Below, one piece after another: positions 18,429 through 28,364 of a DNA stretch of 64,000 nucleotides. Source of the DNA: RPQJ01 sp963698735 (lineage in GTDB: Bacteria > Pseudomonadota > Gammaproteobacteria > Steroidobacterales > Steroidobacteraceae). The position numbers were made by a program, and so were the translations under genes. Location of the stretch: positions 208,385 through 272,384 of the forward strand of contig CAVOSA010000021.1 in NCBI GenBank assembly GCA_963698735.1. Reading direction: 5' to 3'. The notes under the pieces are model-generated. The model was not told where the DNA came from and ran no database searches. It saw only the letters and a program-made list of their open reading frames with translations. Numbering within the stretch: position 1 is the first letter of the stretch; the number at the start of each line of letters is the position of its first letter.

Positions 18429-18983
18429 TCACGGAACCGCTGTTGCGCCAGCAGCTGTGAAGAATGGGGTATAATAGGGGTTGACCGGTGCAGCGAAGGC
18501 ACGGGCAGCCATCTCGCGATCCAGCATCAGTACACCTCGACCATCGCTTCCAACAAGTTCCAGGTTCTTTGAAGCCTCGTCCGTGTTAGCTTCTTCCTCC
18601 ACCTGTTCCTGAACGAACCACTCAAGCATCTTCATCGTGGCATTATCCTTCTCCAAGGTTGCTAGATCCATCAATAGATTGATCCGTTCTGTGATGTGGA
18701 TTTCATGCTCATGCGCTGCTACGAAAATTTTAAGTGGACTCTCCCAGGTCTTCGGCGGTTTTTGGATCGCTTCAAGCTCTACCTTGAGTCTACGATTAAT
18801 TATGTAATTGTAGAATATTGTTGCGTGAGCTTGCTCCTCGTGTGCTTGGATCCACATCCAGTGAGCCATTCCTTTTAGGTTCCGATCCCAAAGGTCCGCC
18901 GCCATTGCTTCATAGATATACTGGCTGTACAGTTCTTCGTTGATCTGATTGTTAAGTTCCTTCAGTAAGTTAGCTGAAACCAT
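18429..18983 (-). CDS. Ferritin
   Basis: The 184-residue protein has the four-helix ferritin fold with ferroxidase ligands visible in INEELYSQYIYEAMA, MWIQAHEEQAHATIFYNYI, VAAHEHEIHITERI and WFVQEQVEEEANTDE. This is the non-heme ferritin (FtnA-like) type that stores iron and limits Fenton chemistry. The C-terminal about 25 residues (Ala/Pro/Phe-rich, AAPVNPYYTPFF) extend beyond the usual end. It stands alone with an AT-rich leader. A DsrE gene follows on the same strand. Confidence 0.93.
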   Translation of the reverse strand: MVSANLLKELNNQINEELYSQYIYEAMAADLWDRNLKGMAHWMWIQAHEEQAHATIFYNYIINRRLKVELEAIQKPPKTWESPLKIFVAAHEHEIHITERINLLMDLATLEKDNATMKMLEWFVQEQVEEEANTDEASKNLELVGSDGRGVLMLDREMAARAFAAPVNPYYTPFFTAAGATAVP

Positions 18984-19091
18984 TTCAGTATCTCCTAAAA
19001 ATTAAAGCGTAATCGCTCTTTAAAACTCCTTTCCAAATGCACTCAAACGCATCGTGGAGATGGTAGTAAAAGCTAATTAAAGACTGGTTTG

Positions 19092-19848
19092 CTATTTTCG
19101 GGCTACGAATAGGGTGATAAGCTCATCGTTACGAATGTCCACGCCAGGGTGGTCATTACTCCATTGGCGTAGCCATTTTACCCCTTTTTCTAGTCCCTGC
19201 TGCGTTATGGGGCGGAACATGCTCCAAAGCTTCTTCTCAGCGATCTCGATGAGCTCCTCTGAGGTCTGGTAGCGCTCAATAAAATAGGGATAAGGAACTA
19301 CCGACTTGAATCCCGCTTTGATGAATATTGTGTTGAACTCATCATCACTTGGATAAACTCGTAACTGATTCTCCTTTATCTCCTGAAAAATTTTAAAAAT
19401 GATTTTCTCATGAAGCTGAGAATGCCCTATAGTATGAGCGATCTTCGTTCCACCGAACTTAAGCACCCGGAAGCACTCGTCAGCAGCCTTCTGTCTACCC
19501 TGAACATGATGCCAAACCTGTGCAGCATATACCAAGTCAAAAACTCTACTTCTAAAGGGCATCGCTTCCGCCGCAGCTCGGACTACAGGAAAATCGGGGC
19601 TTTTTTCTTTTGCCTGTTTAAGCATCCCGGGGGCAGGGTCAAAGCCTACGATAGTGGCTCCCGTTATCTCTCCTATCCCTAGTACCGTAATTACCGGTCC
19701 CGCAGCCCATATCAATAACAAGAGAATCAGGAGTCAACACAGCAAGTTTTTCGGCTTCTACAGCCCAGAAGGCGATATCCTCGCTTAGCCTTCCCTTATC
19801 ATATATGCGACTTACTTTGTTAAACTCCCGGCTTCCATCAATAGACAT
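19092..19848 (-). CDS. Class I SAM-dependent methyltransferase, broken by one frameshift
   Basis: The N-terminal piece (19639-19848) contains FNKVSRIYDKGRLSE and SLVIDMGCGTGNY (motif I, SAM binding). The rest (19092-19721) continues ITGATIVGFDPAPGMLKQAK (acidic residue for SAM ribose), FDLVYAAQVWHHV and RVLKFGGTKIA. The frame is lost just after GCGTGN near 19690, where one extra or two missing bases restore it. The whole protein, about 252 residues, is similar to UbiE/MenG-type or arsenite-type methyltransferases, but the acceptor is unknown. It is divergent from the VOC gene. Confidence 0.82.
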
Positions 19849-19936
19849 TGAGCTCTAATATGATTATATGGCCTAAAAAACTCCATGCACGGTGATCAAT
19901 ATTAAATGTCATTCAGGATATGTTTGATTGATCAAC

Positions 19937-20326
19937 ATGACTGATTATGGTGTTAGGGGTCTCATCACATGGCTTTACTACAATGATCTTCCTAAAGCGA
20001 TGCATTTCTACGAGAAAGTGATGGGTTTCCCAATGGTTGTCGATCAGGGATGGAGTAAGATATACAAAGCATCAAGAGACGGTTACATAGGGCTTGTCGA
20101 TGGAGCCAAGGGCTACCATAAAGCCAACGACATAAAACCAGTAATAATCTGTCTCAATGTCAATGACGCCGATGCTTGGTACGAGAAGCTGATGAAAGCC
20201 GGCGTCTTGATAGAAAAAAAACCTGAAGAGTCAAAGAGATTGAAGATCAAGGTCTTCATGTTCAAAGATCCTGAGGGATATGTGGTTGAGATTCAGGAGA
20301 GTCTTCCCGGGGCTGTAAGTATCTAA
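19937..20326 (+). CDS. VOC-superfamily (glyoxalase/dioxygenase fold) protein
   Basis: The product of about 129 residues has the paired beta-alpha-beta-beta-beta modules of the vicinal oxygen chelate fold: WLYYNDLPKAMHFYEKVMGF, then IKPVIICLNVNDADAWYEKL and FKDPEGYVVEIQES with the metal-binding Glu at the end. Members are glyoxalases, dioxygenases or resistance proteins. Substrate cannot be assigned. The ATG at 19937 is preferred to a TTG at 19928. The tRNA-Asn gene follows about 43 bases downstream. Confidence 0.85.
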   Translation: MTDYGVRGLITWLYYNDLPKAMHFYEKVMGFPMVVDQGWSKIYKASRDGYIGLVDGAKGYHKANDIKPVIICLNVNDADAWYEKLMKAGVLIEKKPEESKRLKIKVFMFKDPEGYVVEIQESLPGAVSI

Positions 20327-20335
20327 CCCCAGAAC

Positions 20336-20343
20336 ATTTTTAT
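20336..20343 (+). promoter_or_regulatory. TATA-like box for tRNA-Asn
   Basis: ATTTTTAT lies 27 to 34 bases before the tRNA 5' end, in the right window for an archaeal TATA element, though rather T-rich. Confidence 0.35.
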
Positions 20344-20369
20344 TCGATCTCAACATTCTTTGTGTTTGC

Positions 20370-20446
20370 GCCGCCGTAGCTTAGTCCGGTGGAGCGTCTG
20401 GCTGTTAACCAGTTGGTCAACGGTTCAAGTCCGTTCGGCGGCGCCA
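20370..20446 (+). tRNA. tRNA-Asn (GUU)
   Basis: Acceptor GCCGCCG pairs with CGGCGGC, discriminator G and an encoded CCA (20444-20446). The anticodon arm reads CTGGCTGTTAACCAG with anticodon GTT, and the T-arm has CGGTTCAAGTCCG. No intron. A T-rich tract follows at 20456-20460. Confidence 0.95.
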
Positions 20447-20547
20447 AAATCTCGTATTTTTACTGCCATTTGGGGATTAGGTTTATAATCTCACGAATTT
20501 GTGATGGTTAGTCAAACTCGAGTACACGGGAGACGGAGCGATGAAAT

Positions 20548-22530
20548 ATGGATCTACTAATAATCGCCTTTTCAACAGGTATTCTGGCGCTAATCTTTGC
20601 TAGCTACTTTATCTTCTCGATCCTAAAGGAACCGTCTGGACCAGAGGAAATGAAGCAGGTAGCAGATGCAATCGAGACTGGCGCAAAGGCTTTCCTCAAT
20701 CGACAGTATAAAACCATCATTATCGTAAGTATTATCGTCTCTATCCCCATCTACTATTTTTATAATGACTTCCGCGTGGTAGGAGGATTCTTCTCAGGCA
20801 CAGCTCTAAGCCTCATAGGTGCTTACATCGGGATGCGCGTAGCCGTTAAGGCAAACGTACGCACAACCTATGCAGCAAAAGAATCCGGCGCAAAAGCGTT
20901 CAAGATTGCCTTCCGCGGGGGAGGTGTAATGGGGCTACTAGTTACAGGTCTAAGTCTTACTGGTGTCTCAGCCTTCATGTACTTCTATCATGACCCAAAT
21001 CTCGTCATTGGGTTCGGCTTTGGCGCTAGCCTTGCAGCTTTATTCGCCCAATTAGGAGGCGGAATATTCACAAAAGCCGCAGACATCGGAGCGGATCTTG
21101 TAGGCAAGATCGAGCAAAAGATCCCAGAAGACGACGCTAGAAACCCAGCGGTGATCGCAGATCTAGTAGGCGATAACGTCGGTGACTGCGCAGGGCGAGG
21201 AAGCGATCTATTCGAGTCCATCAGTGATGACTACATCACAGCGATGCTTCTTGGCTCAATATTACTCGCACCCCTCGGTTTGAACGCTCTAGTCTATCCA
21301 CTTCTTCTCGGAGCCGTGGGTATAATCTCCACAATAATCGGGATATTCGCAACACGTCAATATGGAAAAATGAAGCCTTTAACAAGTTTTGGTATCGGGT
21401 TAATTCTTTCCGCAATGATCAGCATCATCGGCGCATACTTCGTAACCATCGCTACGATAGGGGATGTACGCGTTTTCTACGCTGTCGTCTCAGGGCTCCT
21501 CGCGAGCTTAGCTGTAGGTTTAGTGGTGCAGTATTACATAGGTATCAACAGCGGACCTGTCAGAAAAGTAGCTGAAAGCTGTGAGTACGGCTCCGCCTTA
21601 ACAATAATTACTGGACTCGGATACGCTCTCCAGAGCCCCTTCATACCCTACGTCAGCATCCTTGTAGTCACACTCTTCAGTTGGTGGATCACTGGAGGAA
21701 GCCTTTATGGCCTCGTCGCAGCAAATATCGGCACTGACCTCGCCATCGGAATGGTGATGAGCAGCGACGCTTTTGGCCCTATAAGCGATAACGCTCAAGG
21801 GATCGCTGAGATGAGCGGTATAAAGACAGATATGGTGGCACTAGAGGAGCTCGATGCTGCGGGAAACACAACAAAGGCCTTCACTAAAGCTTTTGCGACT
21901 GCTAGCGGAACAGTAAGCACCCTGGTGATATTCGCAACATATAGCGAGCTTGTGGGTATGAGTAAGGTAAGCCTTGGATTTACGAGCCCTGTAATTCTAG
22001 TAGGACTTCTTATCGGCGGAGTTTTCCCATTCCTCTTCAGCAGTATGGCGATCCAAGCAACCGCAAAATCAGCGTTCAGAATTGTGGAGGAGGTCAGACG
22101 CCAATTCAAAGATAGCCCAGGAATAATGCTTGGAACAGAAAAACCAGATTACGCGAAGTGCGTTGATATCGCGACGAGTTTCGCGTTAACGCAGATGGTG
22201 GCACCTGGACTCCTTGCGGTGCTCTCACCTATAATCATCGGTTTACTCCTTGGGCCATATGCTCTTGGGGCTATGCTTCTAGGCGGCTTATGTACATCAG
22301 CCCTCCTATCCCCCTTCTTCAGTTTCGGAGGTGGCATTTGGGATAACGCGAAGAAGCATATCGAGATAGATTTCTGGAGAAAGGGAACTCCAGCACATGA
22401 TGCAGCTGTCACCGGGGATACTGTGGGTGATCCGCTTAAGGATGTTGCTGGGCCTAGCTTGAACATCTTCATGAAGCTAAGTAACATGACGGCGTTGATT
22501 ATCGCACCTCTACTATTGCTCTTACTTTAA
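20548..22530 (+). CDS. hppA: Membrane-bound proton-translocating pyrophosphatase
   Basis: The 660-residue protein has about 16 membrane segments and the full signature region: FTKAADIGADLVGKIEQKIP and EDDARNPAVIADLVGDNVGD, with the pyrophosphate/Mg-binding Asp residues, plus further conserved loops (MSSDAFGPISDNAQG, GDTVGDPLKDVAGPSLN). It hydrolyses PPi and pumps ions across the membrane. At the position that separates subclasses it has GNTTKA with Lys 443 and Thr 446, as in K+-independent H+-pumping enzymes, rather than Ala. The gene is intact and overlaps convergent thiL by nine bases. Confidence 0.97.
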   Translation: MDLLIIAFSTGILALIFASYFIFSILKEPSGPEEMKQVADAIETGAKAFLNRQYKTIIIVSIIVSIPIYYFYNDFRVVGGFFSGTALSLIGAYIGMRVAVKANVRTTYAAKESGAKAFKIAFRGGGVMGLLVTGLSLTGVSAFMYFYHDPNLVIGFGFGASLAALFAQLGGGIFTKAADIGADLVGKIEQKIPEDDARNPAVIADLVGDNVGDCAGRGSDLFESISDDYITAMLLGSILLAPLGLNALVYPLLLGAVGIISTIIGIFATRQYGKMKPLTSFGIGLILSAMISIIGAYFVTIATIGDVRVFYAVVSGLLASLAVGLVVQYYIGINSGPVRKVAESCEYGSALTIITGLGYALQSPFIPYVSILVVTLFSWWITGGSLYGLVAANIGTDLAIGMVMSSDAFGPISDNAQGIAEMSGIKTDMVALEELDAAGNTTKAFTKAFATASGTVSTLVIFATYSELVGMSKVSLGFTSPVILVGLLIGGVFPFLFSSMAIQATAKSAFRIVEEVRRQFKDSPGIMLGTEKPDYAKCVDIATSFALTQMVAPGLLAVLSPIIIGLLLGPYALGAMLLGGLCTSALLSPFFSFGGGIWDNAKKHIEIDFWRKGTPAHDAAVTGDTVGDPLKDVAGPSLNIFMKLSNMTALIIAPLLLLLL

Positions 22531-23517
22531 TCCAGTGAAGTGCTCCCAGCCGCCAGACCCTACCATTTTCTCTATGCCATTCTCAAGGTATAAGATCCGC
22601 TTCTCTTTAGTCACCCTACCAAGCACCTGTAGCGAGCATCCACCGCGTTGAAGGGCGGTTTTAGCATCTTCGAGTTTGTTAGGCTTTACTGTAAATACGA
22701 GCTCATACTCTTCTCCGCCGTAGAGAGCTACGGAAGCGGGGTCAAGATGATGCTCATTAGCGAAAAGAGTAGCCTCCCGTGTAAGGGGAAGGTTTGTGAC
22801 GCAGAAACCATTGCCACTACTACGTGAAAGATCATGAAGGCTAACAGCTAAGCCATCACTGCTGTCCATACAGCTGGTTGCGGCGCCAGAGTCTGCAAGC
22901 TCGATACCGGCTTTAACACGTGGATGTGGCATGAAAACTGATTCAGTTAACCTATCACGTAGAGAACTTGATGTAGTGAAATCGTTGAGGAGAATCTTGA
23001 AAGCGCATGTTGTGTTCCCCCAAGCACCGCTACTGCAGAGGATATCCCCGTTTTTTGATGTTCCACGAAGAACAAGTCGGTTTTCTTCGGCGATACCATA
23101 CGCCATGCCGCTTATGATTATGTCGCAGGCCTCGTTGGTATCTCCTCCAATCATATAGGCGTCGTTCTCCCTAGCCCCTGACTCGAACCCCCTTGCGATG
23201 TCCTCAACCCACTCCGCAGGTGTAGAGTCTGGGACACCAAGCGCTGCAAGAAAAGCCTTGGGAACACAGCCTTTTGCACCGAGGTCACTAAAGTTCATCA
23301 CAACTGCTTTCCGCCCCGCTTGGTAAGGAGTCATCCCAATCGGGACATCGGTCTTCCAAACGAGCATGTCCGTTTTAAGGACAACACATCTGCCGTCGCC
23401 GAGGCTTATTGCATTAACATCGTCCCAGTTGGGAACAGGCATATTGGGCATAAGAGTGAGGTGACGCATCATTCGAGAGATAAGCTCTCTCTCACCGATC
23501 TCAGCGACCGTCGGCAT
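22522..23517 (-). CDS. thiL: Thiamine-monophosphate kinase
   Basis: This 331-residue protein shows the ThiL (PurM-like) pattern: NWDDVNAISLGDGRCVVLKT, GRKAVVMNFSDLGAKGCVPK, MIGGDTNEACDIIIS, SCMDSSDGLAVSLHDLS and YGGEEYELVFTV. The conserved Asp residues bind Mg-ATP and thiamine monophosphate. It makes thiamine pyrophosphate, the last step of the cofactor pathway. It is divergent from the CoA-transferase gene and convergent with hppA. Length is normal and the gene is intact. Confidence 0.95.
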   Translation of the reverse strand: MPTVAEIGERELISRMMRHLTLMPNMPVPNWDDVNAISLGDGRCVVLKTDMLVWKTDVPIGMTPYQAGRKAVVMNFSDLGAKGCVPKAFLAALGVPDSTPAEWVEDIARGFESGARENDAYMIGGDTNEACDIIISGMAYGIAEENRLVLRGTSKNGDILCSSGAWGNTTCAFKILLNDFTTSSSLRDRLTESVFMPHPRVKAGIELADSGAATSCMDSSDGLAVSLHDLSRSSGNGFCVTNLPLTREATLFANEHHLDPASVALYGGEEYELVFTVKPNKLEDAKTALQRGGCSLQVLGRVTKEKRILYLENGIEKMVGSGGWEHFTGLK

Positions 23518-23612
23518 CGTTAATCATCTTAACTTTGCTTAAGGATGATTTTAGCTTTTCAGCCCGGAAAAGGGATGACCTTATTAGGTCTTTTCCGTAA
23601 CTACTCATTCCC

Positions 23613-24776
23613 GTGAAAGCTATGAAGATGCCCCTTGATGATATCAGGGTTCTAGATATGACCCACGTCTGGATGGGCCCTTGGTGCACAATGATGCTAG
23701 CAGAGATGGGTGCAGAGGTCATCCGTGTCGAACCCCCCTGGGGTGCTATCGACCGTCTCAGTGAAGGGATGACTTTTGGAGGTGCCTCCTTTACTTTCCA
23801 TCACTTAAATTTGAATAAGAAAGGCTTAACCCTTAACTTGAAACACCCGGAGGGAAAACGCCTTTTCAAAGAGCTCCTTAAGAAGAGTGATGTACTCGTC
23901 CAGAATATGAGCCCAGGATCTATGGAGAAACTAGGATTAGGCTATGATGAACTGAAGAAAATCAACCCAAAGATCATCTACGCTGCCATGAGCGGCTTCG
24001 GTCAATATGGCCCTTACACGAGAAGAAATAGCTACGCACCCATTGCAGAGGCTATGAGCGGGCATACGAGACTCACAGGTGATGGTGTAGATCCGAATGG
24101 ACCACCAATTGAGATGGCCATGGCTTACGGAGACCTCGGACCCGGCACATTAGCAGCTATGGCAATTATAGCTGCGCTAAGATATCGTGACCACACAGGC
24201 GTAGGACAGATGATAGATGTAGCCCAGTTCGACTGCATGACCGCTCTCAACCCAGCTCTTACCGGATATAACTTATCAGGAATGCTCCTCCATGAGATGC
24301 GGAAAAAAAGCCGTGGGGGAAGCAACGTCGGCGGGATGTTCAAAACAAAGGACGGAGGATACGTCGTCATGGGTGCCTGGAGTCCATCCGCAGTTGAAAA
24401 CCTAAAAAAACTTCTAGGCTCCGATGAGCCAACTAAAGAAATGGCTACTCAATATATTGGAGAACACAACAGAGATGAGATAGCGAAAATCCTAATCGAT
24501 GCAGATATCGCTGCGGCCCCGATATACCAGATCAATGAAACCGTTGCAGATCCTCATCTTAAAGCCCGGGATATGTGGGTCACAGTTGAACACCCCACCG
24601 CTGGAAAGATCACTGTCCCCAACTTCCCAGTTAAAATGAGTGAAACCCCGGGAAAGATCACTTCAGCGGCTCCACTTCTCAGCCAGAACACAAGAGAGAT
24701 ACTCACCGGTCTTCTAGGAGTAAAGGAAGAGGAACTGACAAAGTTAATGGAAGAACAGGCTATCGGTGACGCGTAG
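23613..24776 (+). CDS. CaiB/BaiF (family III) CoA-transferase
   Basis: The 387-residue protein has the family III pattern: IRVLDMTHVWMGPWCTMMLAE, GAEVIRVEPPWG, SFTFHHLNLNKKGLTLNLKHPEG, SDVLVQNMSPGSMEKLGLGYD and NPKIIYAAMSGFGQYGP, then IDVAQFDCM. The catalytic Asp of the class falls in GPPIEMAMAYGDLGPGT. It moves CoA between carboxylic acids. Acceptor and donor are unknown. Start is GTG 23613 or ATG 23622/23628. It is followed by tRNA-Thr and has no obvious operon partner such as an acyl-CoA dehydrogenase. Confidence 0.92.
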   Translation: MKAMKMPLDDIRVLDMTHVWMGPWCTMMLAEMGAEVIRVEPPWGAIDRLSEGMTFGGASFTFHHLNLNKKGLTLNLKHPEGKRLFKELLKKSDVLVQNMSPGSMEKLGLGYDELKKINPKIIYAAMSGFGQYGPYTRRNSYAPIAEAMSGHTRLTGDGVDPNGPPIEMAMAYGDLGPGTLAAMAIIAALRYRDHTGVGQMIDVAQFDCMTALNPALTGYNLSGMLLHEMRKKSRGGSNVGGMFKTKDGGYVVMGAWSPSAVENLKKLLGSDEPTKEMATQYIGEHNRDEIAKILIDADIAAAPIYQINETVADPHLKARDMWVTVEHPTAGKITVPNFPVKMSETPGKITSAAPLLSQNTREILTGLLGVKEEELTKLMEEQAIGDA

Positions 24777-24791
24777 ATCTTAACCATATTT

Positions 24792-24800
24792 CTTAAAAAG
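24792..24800 (+). promoter_or_regulatory. TATA-like box for tRNA-Thr (CGU)
   Basis: CTTAAAAAG lies 26 to 34 bases before the tRNA 5' end, close to the archaeal TATA consensus TTTAWATA. Confidence 0.45.
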
Positions 24801-24825
24801 AGGCTTAATGCACAATAGTTGGAGC

Positions 24826-24902
24826 GCCCCGGTAGCTCAGCCCGGTAGAGCGGCAGCCTCGTAAGTTGTAGGCCGCGGGTCCGAGTCCCGCTCGGGGCTC
24901 CA
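24826..24902 (+). tRNA. tRNA-Thr (CGU)
   Basis: Acceptor GCCCCGG pairs with TCGGGGC, discriminator T and encoded CCA (24900-24902). The anticodon arm GCAGC-CTCGTAA-GTTGT carries CGT, read as Thr, and the T-arm is GCGGGTCCGAGTCCCGC. The D-arm GCTCAGCCCGGTAGAGC is regular. No intron. It closely resembles the second Thr tRNA at 30777. Confidence 0.93.
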
Positions 24903-25220
24903 ACACTCTAGCTTCCAAGTCACAGAATTTTCGCGGTTACACCCTGTCCGTCATTAACAATTGTGAATCACAAATTTCCATACATATTGGTAGATATATC
25001 AATTAGTCAAACTTGGTGCGAAGGACCAGTTAGTTATGTATCCCTGGAAAGCCTCCGCTGATTTAGGATACCCTAGAAATCATTAAAGTGGCTTAAGAAT
25101 AGGAAGAGACAGATACGGGACGATTGGACGAAAACGCGGACATTGGAAGACCTCATGGATGAAATTCATATCATTGAAAATATTCTGGACGATTTACAAA
25201 CCTTGACTTTGATGAGGATA
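24903..25220. other. Intergenic region, no gene seen
   Basis: About 318 bases between tRNA-Thr and the trans-sulfuration gene's 3' end. It is AT-rich with only very short frames on either strand and no repeat or RNA fold I could recognise. Confidence 0.4.
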
Positions 25221-26396
25221 CTAGACTTTTGACAAGGCTTGATCAAGGTCATCTATGAGGTCGTCGATATCCTCAATGCCGACACTAAGACGGACGAGCC
25301 CGTCACTTATCCCCGCCTTAAGCCGTTCCTCTCTGGGAACAACTGCATGAGTCATCGTAGGAGGGTGACAAATGAGAGTTTCGACAGCTCCGAGGCTTAC
25401 AGCTAGGCTGCACAACTTGACTGAATTCATCATTTTGCGACCAGCCTCAACACCTCCCTTAAGCTCAAAGCTCATCATTGAGCCGAAACCATCCATCTGG
25501 CGCTTCGCCAGGAGATATTGGGGATGACTTTTAAGTCCAGGATATTTGACCCAATCAATCTTGGGGTGATTCTCCAGCCAACCCGCAATCTTCATCGCGT
25601 TCTCAGACTGCCGCTCAATCCGGATGGGCAGCGTCTTAATGCCGCGAAGTGTGAGCCAAGCGTCGAAGGGGCTAAGAGTAGCACCCATATTCTTGAAGAG
25701 GGGATCCATCATCTTGATGAAAGAGTTAGAGGAAACAACAGCTCCGCCAAGAACATCACTATGACCACTCAAGCTCTTAGTGATACTATGACATACAACA
25801 TCCACCCCATGCTCAAGGGGACGCTGAAGGTAAGGCGACATGAAGGTGTTATCGGCCATAGTTAAGATGCCTTGCTTCTTCGCGATTTTAGTGATTGCCT
25901 CCATATCAGTAAGCTTCATCATGGGGTTCGAAGGAGTTTCAATAAAAACCAGTTTCGTATTCGGCTTGATAGCTGCTTTAAATTTCTCTAAGTCACTGGT
26001 ATCAACGAGACTACAATCTACGCCGTAGCCCTTGAGAATATCCGTAAAAACCTTATGTGTGCCACCATAGAGGGCATCACCAGCGAGAATATGGTCTCCA
26101 GTCTTCACAACAGCCATCGTCGCGTTGGTGATCGCAGCCATCCCTGAGGCCATTGCTCTCGCATCTTCTCCACCTTCTAGGTTAGCTATACACTCTTCAA
26201 GAGCTCTTACTGTAGGATTTCCAAGGCGACTGTAAATAAACCCACCTTCCTTACCCGCGAACCGGGCAGCGCCTTGCTCCGCGTCCTTAAAAACGAAAGT
26301 TGATGAGGCGTATATCGGTACAGATACGGCTCCAGTCGCGGAGTCGGGATGTTGTCCCGCGTGAACAGCTCTTGTAGCGAACTTAGGTTTACCCAT
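25221..26396 (-). CDS. Cys/Met-metabolism PLP enzyme (cystathionine gamma-lyase / methionine gamma-lyase type)
   Basis: The 391-residue protein begins FATRAVHAGQHPDSATGAVS and contains FIYSRLGNPTVRALEECIA, EDARAMASGMAAITNA, GDALYGGTHKVF, LVFIETPSNPMMKL, MADNTFMSPYLQRPLEHG and SITKSLSGHSDVLGG with the PLP lysine. These are family signatures of the trans-sulfuration enzymes, which cleave or form cystathionine, homocysteine or methionine thioether bonds. Sequence alone does not settle which reaction. Its nearest functional partner in the window is the methionine cluster at 39-42 kb. Intact, normal length. Confidence 0.92.
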   Translation of the reverse strand: MGKPKFATRAVHAGQHPDSATGAVSVPIYASSTFVFKDAEQGAARFAGKEGGFIYSRLGNPTVRALEECIANLEGGEDARAMASGMAAITNATMAVVKTGDHILAGDALYGGTHKVFTDILKGYGVDCSLVDTSDLEKFKAAIKPNTKLVFIETPSNPMMKLTDMEAITKIAKKQGILTMADNTFMSPYLQRPLEHGVDVVCHSITKSLSGHSDVLGGAVVSSNSFIKMMDPLFKNMGATLSPFDAWLTLRGIKTLPIRIERQSENAMKIAGWLENHPKIDWVKYPGLKSHPQYLLAKRQMDGFGSMMSFELKGGVEAGRKMMNSVKLCSLAVSLGAVETLICHPPTMTHAVVPREERLKAGISDGLVRLSVGIEDIDDLIDDLDQALSKV

Positions 26397-26511
26397 CTTG
26401 TTCCCCTATTACAATTAAGGTATTAGCTTTATTATCATAAAAGGTGGTGGATTTTCTTCTTACATCTCCAACAGTTTTAACACCCATACATCACATTAAT
26501 CCTGAGCTTCC

Positions 26512-27875
26512 ATGACGGATACAACGATCATAAATGCTAGAGCATTCATAGATGGAGCTCTCACTGAGTGTGGGATCGCTATAGCGGATGGACAGATAAC
26601 GCGTATCGGAAAGGAGCTCTCTCTGCATCCGGGAACATCATTCATTGATGCTCATGGAATGATCGTTCTTCCGGGACTTGTAGATCTTCACGTTCATTTT
26701 CGAGACCCTGGAGCTACGCATAAAGAGGACTTCTTCACAGGGAGCTGTGCGGCAATCGCTGGAGGAGTCACATCGGTACTTGATGAACCTAACAATATTC
26801 CCGTAACCGACACTCCAGATGCACTGCGTAGTAAACTGGAAATTATTAAAAGAAAATCACTCGTCGATTACAGTTGCTCAGTAGCTCTAAACGCTTGGAA
26901 TCTAAATAAGATAAAAGAGTTCAGAGATCTCGGAGCCTATTGCTTCGCAGAGTTCGACGAGCTTGGCGACAAGCCTACCGGTTTGACTGACGCGGGTATC
27001 CTCCTAGAAGCAATGAAGCGAGTCAAAGAGGAGGGTGGAATGATGCTTCTTAATTGTCGAGAAGCAAAAATCGTCGATAAAGCCATAAATGAAATGCGCG
27101 CCGTAGGAAAGAACAGCTTCAACGACTATAACGACTCTTTCCCTCACGTTGCTGAAGCTATGGCTGCTGCAGATCGATTACTCATGGCTGAGGATATCGG
27201 GGTTAAAGCACATCTTCGAGAAATATCAACTCATGAAACTTTAAGAGTTATTAGATGCCTGAAAAAGAGCAACATATCCACTGAAGGGAGACCGGATCAC
27301 CTCTTTCTCAACAAAGTGGATCACGCTGCACTCGGCCCCCTTGCGGAGCAGTGGACGCCTATACGGCGACCAGAGGATTCACTTGATATGCTGAAAGCTT
27401 TGAATTCGGGGTTAATCGATGTCATCGCATCCGATCATGCCCCCCATACTTTGGAGGAGAAGAGCCTCGGCTACAAAAATATCTGGGCTTCCCCCCTGGG
27501 ATCCCAGCTGTAGAGACTATGCTTCCCCTTCTCCTCACTGAGGTCAATAAGGGAACACTGAGCCTCGCAAGACTCGTGGAAGCTACCGCAATAAACCCCG
27601 CTAAGATACTGGGGATTTATCCCAAGAAAGGATGCATACAGGTAGGCTCTGATGCTGACCTTGTCCTCGTCGACATTAAAAAAGAGAGGACAATTAGAGG
27701 CGAAAACCTCCATGGAAAAACGAAGTGGACCCCTTATGAAGGGTGGAAAACAAGGGGGGAACCCGTTCTAACCTTCATCAGAGGTATTCTCATATATGAT
27801 GAAGTAATAATAGGTAAACCCGGACAAGGAAAAGCATTGCACATGATGAATAGTAATACATGCAACATCAAATAA
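26512..27875 (+). CDS. pyrC: Dihydroorotase, broken by one frameshift
   Basis: A cyclic amidohydrolase of about 454 residues. The first piece (26512 to about 27496) has the metal-binding LVDLHVHFRDPGATHKEDF, GGVTSVLDEPNNIPVT, and VIASDHAPHTLEEKS. The second (about 27497-27875) continues ETMLPLLLTEVNKG, INPAKILGIYPKKG and GSDADLVLVDIKKE. The break is in a run of six C (27491-27496); seven C would give WASPPGIPAVETM, the expected reading. It catalyses the third step of pyrimidine synthesis; allantoinase or hydantoinase is a weaker alternative. No other pyr genes are adjacent. Confidence 0.88.
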
Positions 27876-27876
27876 T

Positions 27877-28272
27877 CTAGTTATCAACCATTAGACTATA
27901 TTTAATCTCAGGATTTCCTTTCATTGTATTACCCACATAGCAATGTCGAACATTGTTCATGATTCCGCTCTTCTGCTCATCGGTAAGCACCGCTTTAACC
28001 TTAACTTCGACCTCGAATGCTATTGCTCTGCCCGGATTTTGGCCATTTGTTTCTTTGATCTCAACAGTTAGACCTTCGTCTGAGATTTTATGCTTCCTCA
28101 AGTATAGAGCTGCATAGAACTCGGCGCATAATCCCAGGCTTGCAACCATGATTCTACCTGGACTAGGGCCCTCGGCGGGAGTGGTCTCATCGATCTGCCC
28201 TGAAATGATGGTGAAGCCATCGACTTCGGCTTTCAGCTTCATCCCTTTGACTCTAGAAATGGTTATGCTCAT
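27877..28272 (-). CDS. OsmC-family protein (copy 1)
   Basis: The 131-residue protein has the OsmC/Ohr motifs: GPSPGRIMVASLGLCAEFYAA with the first redox Cys and NNVRHCYVGNTMKGNPEI with the second. The family reduces organic hydroperoxides through this Cys pair, though many archaeal members are uncharacterised. A paralogue lies 2.4 kb away at 30288-30680 with the same two motifs, and between the two are a TPR protein and a flavodoxin-like reductase. It is convergent with pyrC, one base apart. Confidence 0.85.
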   Translation of the reverse strand: MSITISRVKGMKLKAEVDGFTIISGQIDETTPAEGPSPGRIMVASLGLCAEFYAALYLRKHKISDEGLTVEIKETNGQNPGRAIAFEVEVKVKAVLTDEQKSGIMNNVRHCYVGNTMKGNPEIKYSLMVDN

Positions 28273-28364
28273 ACTTCTACGAGATAGTTAAAGCGCTTAA
28301 TAAGTTTCAACATAGTCAACAATTAGAAACCCATTTAACCGAAACACACTCGTGAGTCTAATCT

